A stretch of DNA of 45,529 nt, from positions 1-45,529 of the forward strand of contig CAJQQM010000210.1 of NCBI GenBank assembly GCA_905480485.1, written 5' to 3'. Position numbers and translations under genes: made by a program. The DNA is from an uncultured Aureispira sp. (GTDB lineage Bacteria; Bacteroidota; Bacteroidia; Chitinophagales; Saprospiraceae). The stretch's first letter is position 1. Each line of letters begins with the position of its first letter. The notes under the pieces are model-generated. The model saw nothing but the letters and a program-made list of their open reading frames with translations, was not told where the DNA came from and did no database searches. Of this stretch, positions 45,210-45,529 are shown in pieces.

Positions 45210-45529
45210 ATGCATTCCAAAATCCTAAATAGAATATGTTATGGTAAAAATGATAGGATGCTGCATCAAATTCAAAAACTGGGTTTTGAAGCGTTTGTTC
45301 ATGCACAGCTTCATCCAAACAAACAAGATAATCCTCAACTTGAAGCTATTCGTAATCAGTTTGTACTAGGAGGCGATGACCCGATGCAAAAAAAGCATGT
45401 TTTTCAATATATTAATGCTGAGTTGGAAACATTATGGTCTATTCATTTAAATGACAAAAAACAAGAAAGACGAGCGATGTTGCCAGCATTGGAACTTATT
45501 GCTGACACCTGTATGCGTGCCCTATACAG
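45210..45529 (+). CDS. DUF1800 family protein, N-terminal part (runs off right edge)
   Basis: An open frame from the ATG at 45210 continues to the window end (about 106 codons). It begins MHSKILNRICYGKNDRMLHQ and continues IQKLGFEAFVHAQLHPNK, which fits the start of DUF1800 proteins (HLLNRxxFGPxxxExxxxxxxGxxxxxxxQL). No signal peptide is visible. DUF1800 genes are often paired with a DUF1501 gene, which would lie beyond the edge. Function is unknown. Confidence 0.7.
   Translation, partial: MHSKILNRICYGKNDRMLHQIQKLGFEAFVHAQLHPNKQDNPQLEAIRNQFVLGGDDPMQKKHVFQYINAELETLWSIHLNDKKQERRAMLPALELIADTCMRALY

Noticed and set aside
45094-45318. 74-residue minus-strand frame at the right edge
   Set aside because: It overlaps the terminator and the plus-strand DUF1800 start, and shows no family features; a shadow frame.

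Overview
The window is AT-rich chromosomal DNA from a Bacteroidota bacterium, most likely of the Saprospiria/cytophaga-like branch. The reasons are several large secreted proteins with type IX secretion (T9SS) C-terminal sorting tails, a GEVED-domain subtilase, a DUF4294 protein, SUMF1-fold and fasciclin proteins, Bacteroidota-style promoter boxes (TAnnTTTG), and few Shine-Dalgarno sequences. The class-level placement is inference. No rRNA, tRNA, CRISPR array, insertion sequence or phage integrase was seen.

Layout. 1-6424 (all minus): the first codons of a zinc-ribbon protein, a TraB/GumN protein, a 1196-residue BNR/PKD T9SS protein and a membrane-anchored PQQ-type propeller. 6613-14218: a small lipoprotein, then two diagnostic genes of an extracellular contractile injection system (eCIS). 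These are the 1681-residue tape-measure protein (minus) and, divergently, a small outer-membrane protein followed by the eCIS AAA+ ATPase (plus). No sheath, tube or baseplate gene is present, so this is a detached part of an eCIS locus. 14358-16463: a VWA-like membrane protein. 16541-20625 (minus): the translation cluster rplM-rpsI-rpsB-tsf, an intrinsic terminator, then pyrH-frr. 20841-23212 (minus): a T9SS protein and a SUMF1-fold protein. 23469-33931: DUF4294 protein, subtilase, dinB, a 2-oxoglutarate/Fe(II)-type oxygenase, an RsmI-like methylase, an M28 peptidase, a BNR lipoprotein and a leucine-rich-repeat protein.

34007-42979 is the clearest regulatory system: a complete tryptophan operon, trpE-G-D-C-F-B-A, extended by a DAHP synthase and EPSP synthase (aroA). 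The genes are tightly packed or overlapping. A 29-residue leader peptide with a Trp-Trp-Trp run and a fourth Trp lies upstream, followed by a strong intrinsic terminator before trpE. This is the layout of ribosome-mediated transcription attenuation. trpD carries a one-base frameshift in the given sequence.

42976-45529: a convergent metallophosphoesterase, a two-domain fasciclin lipoprotein closed by a strong terminator, and the 5' part of a DUF1800 gene running off the right edge.

The observations most worth following up are the trp attenuator with co-regulated shikimate genes, the isolated eCIS tape-measure/OMP/ATPase group, and the trpD frameshift.
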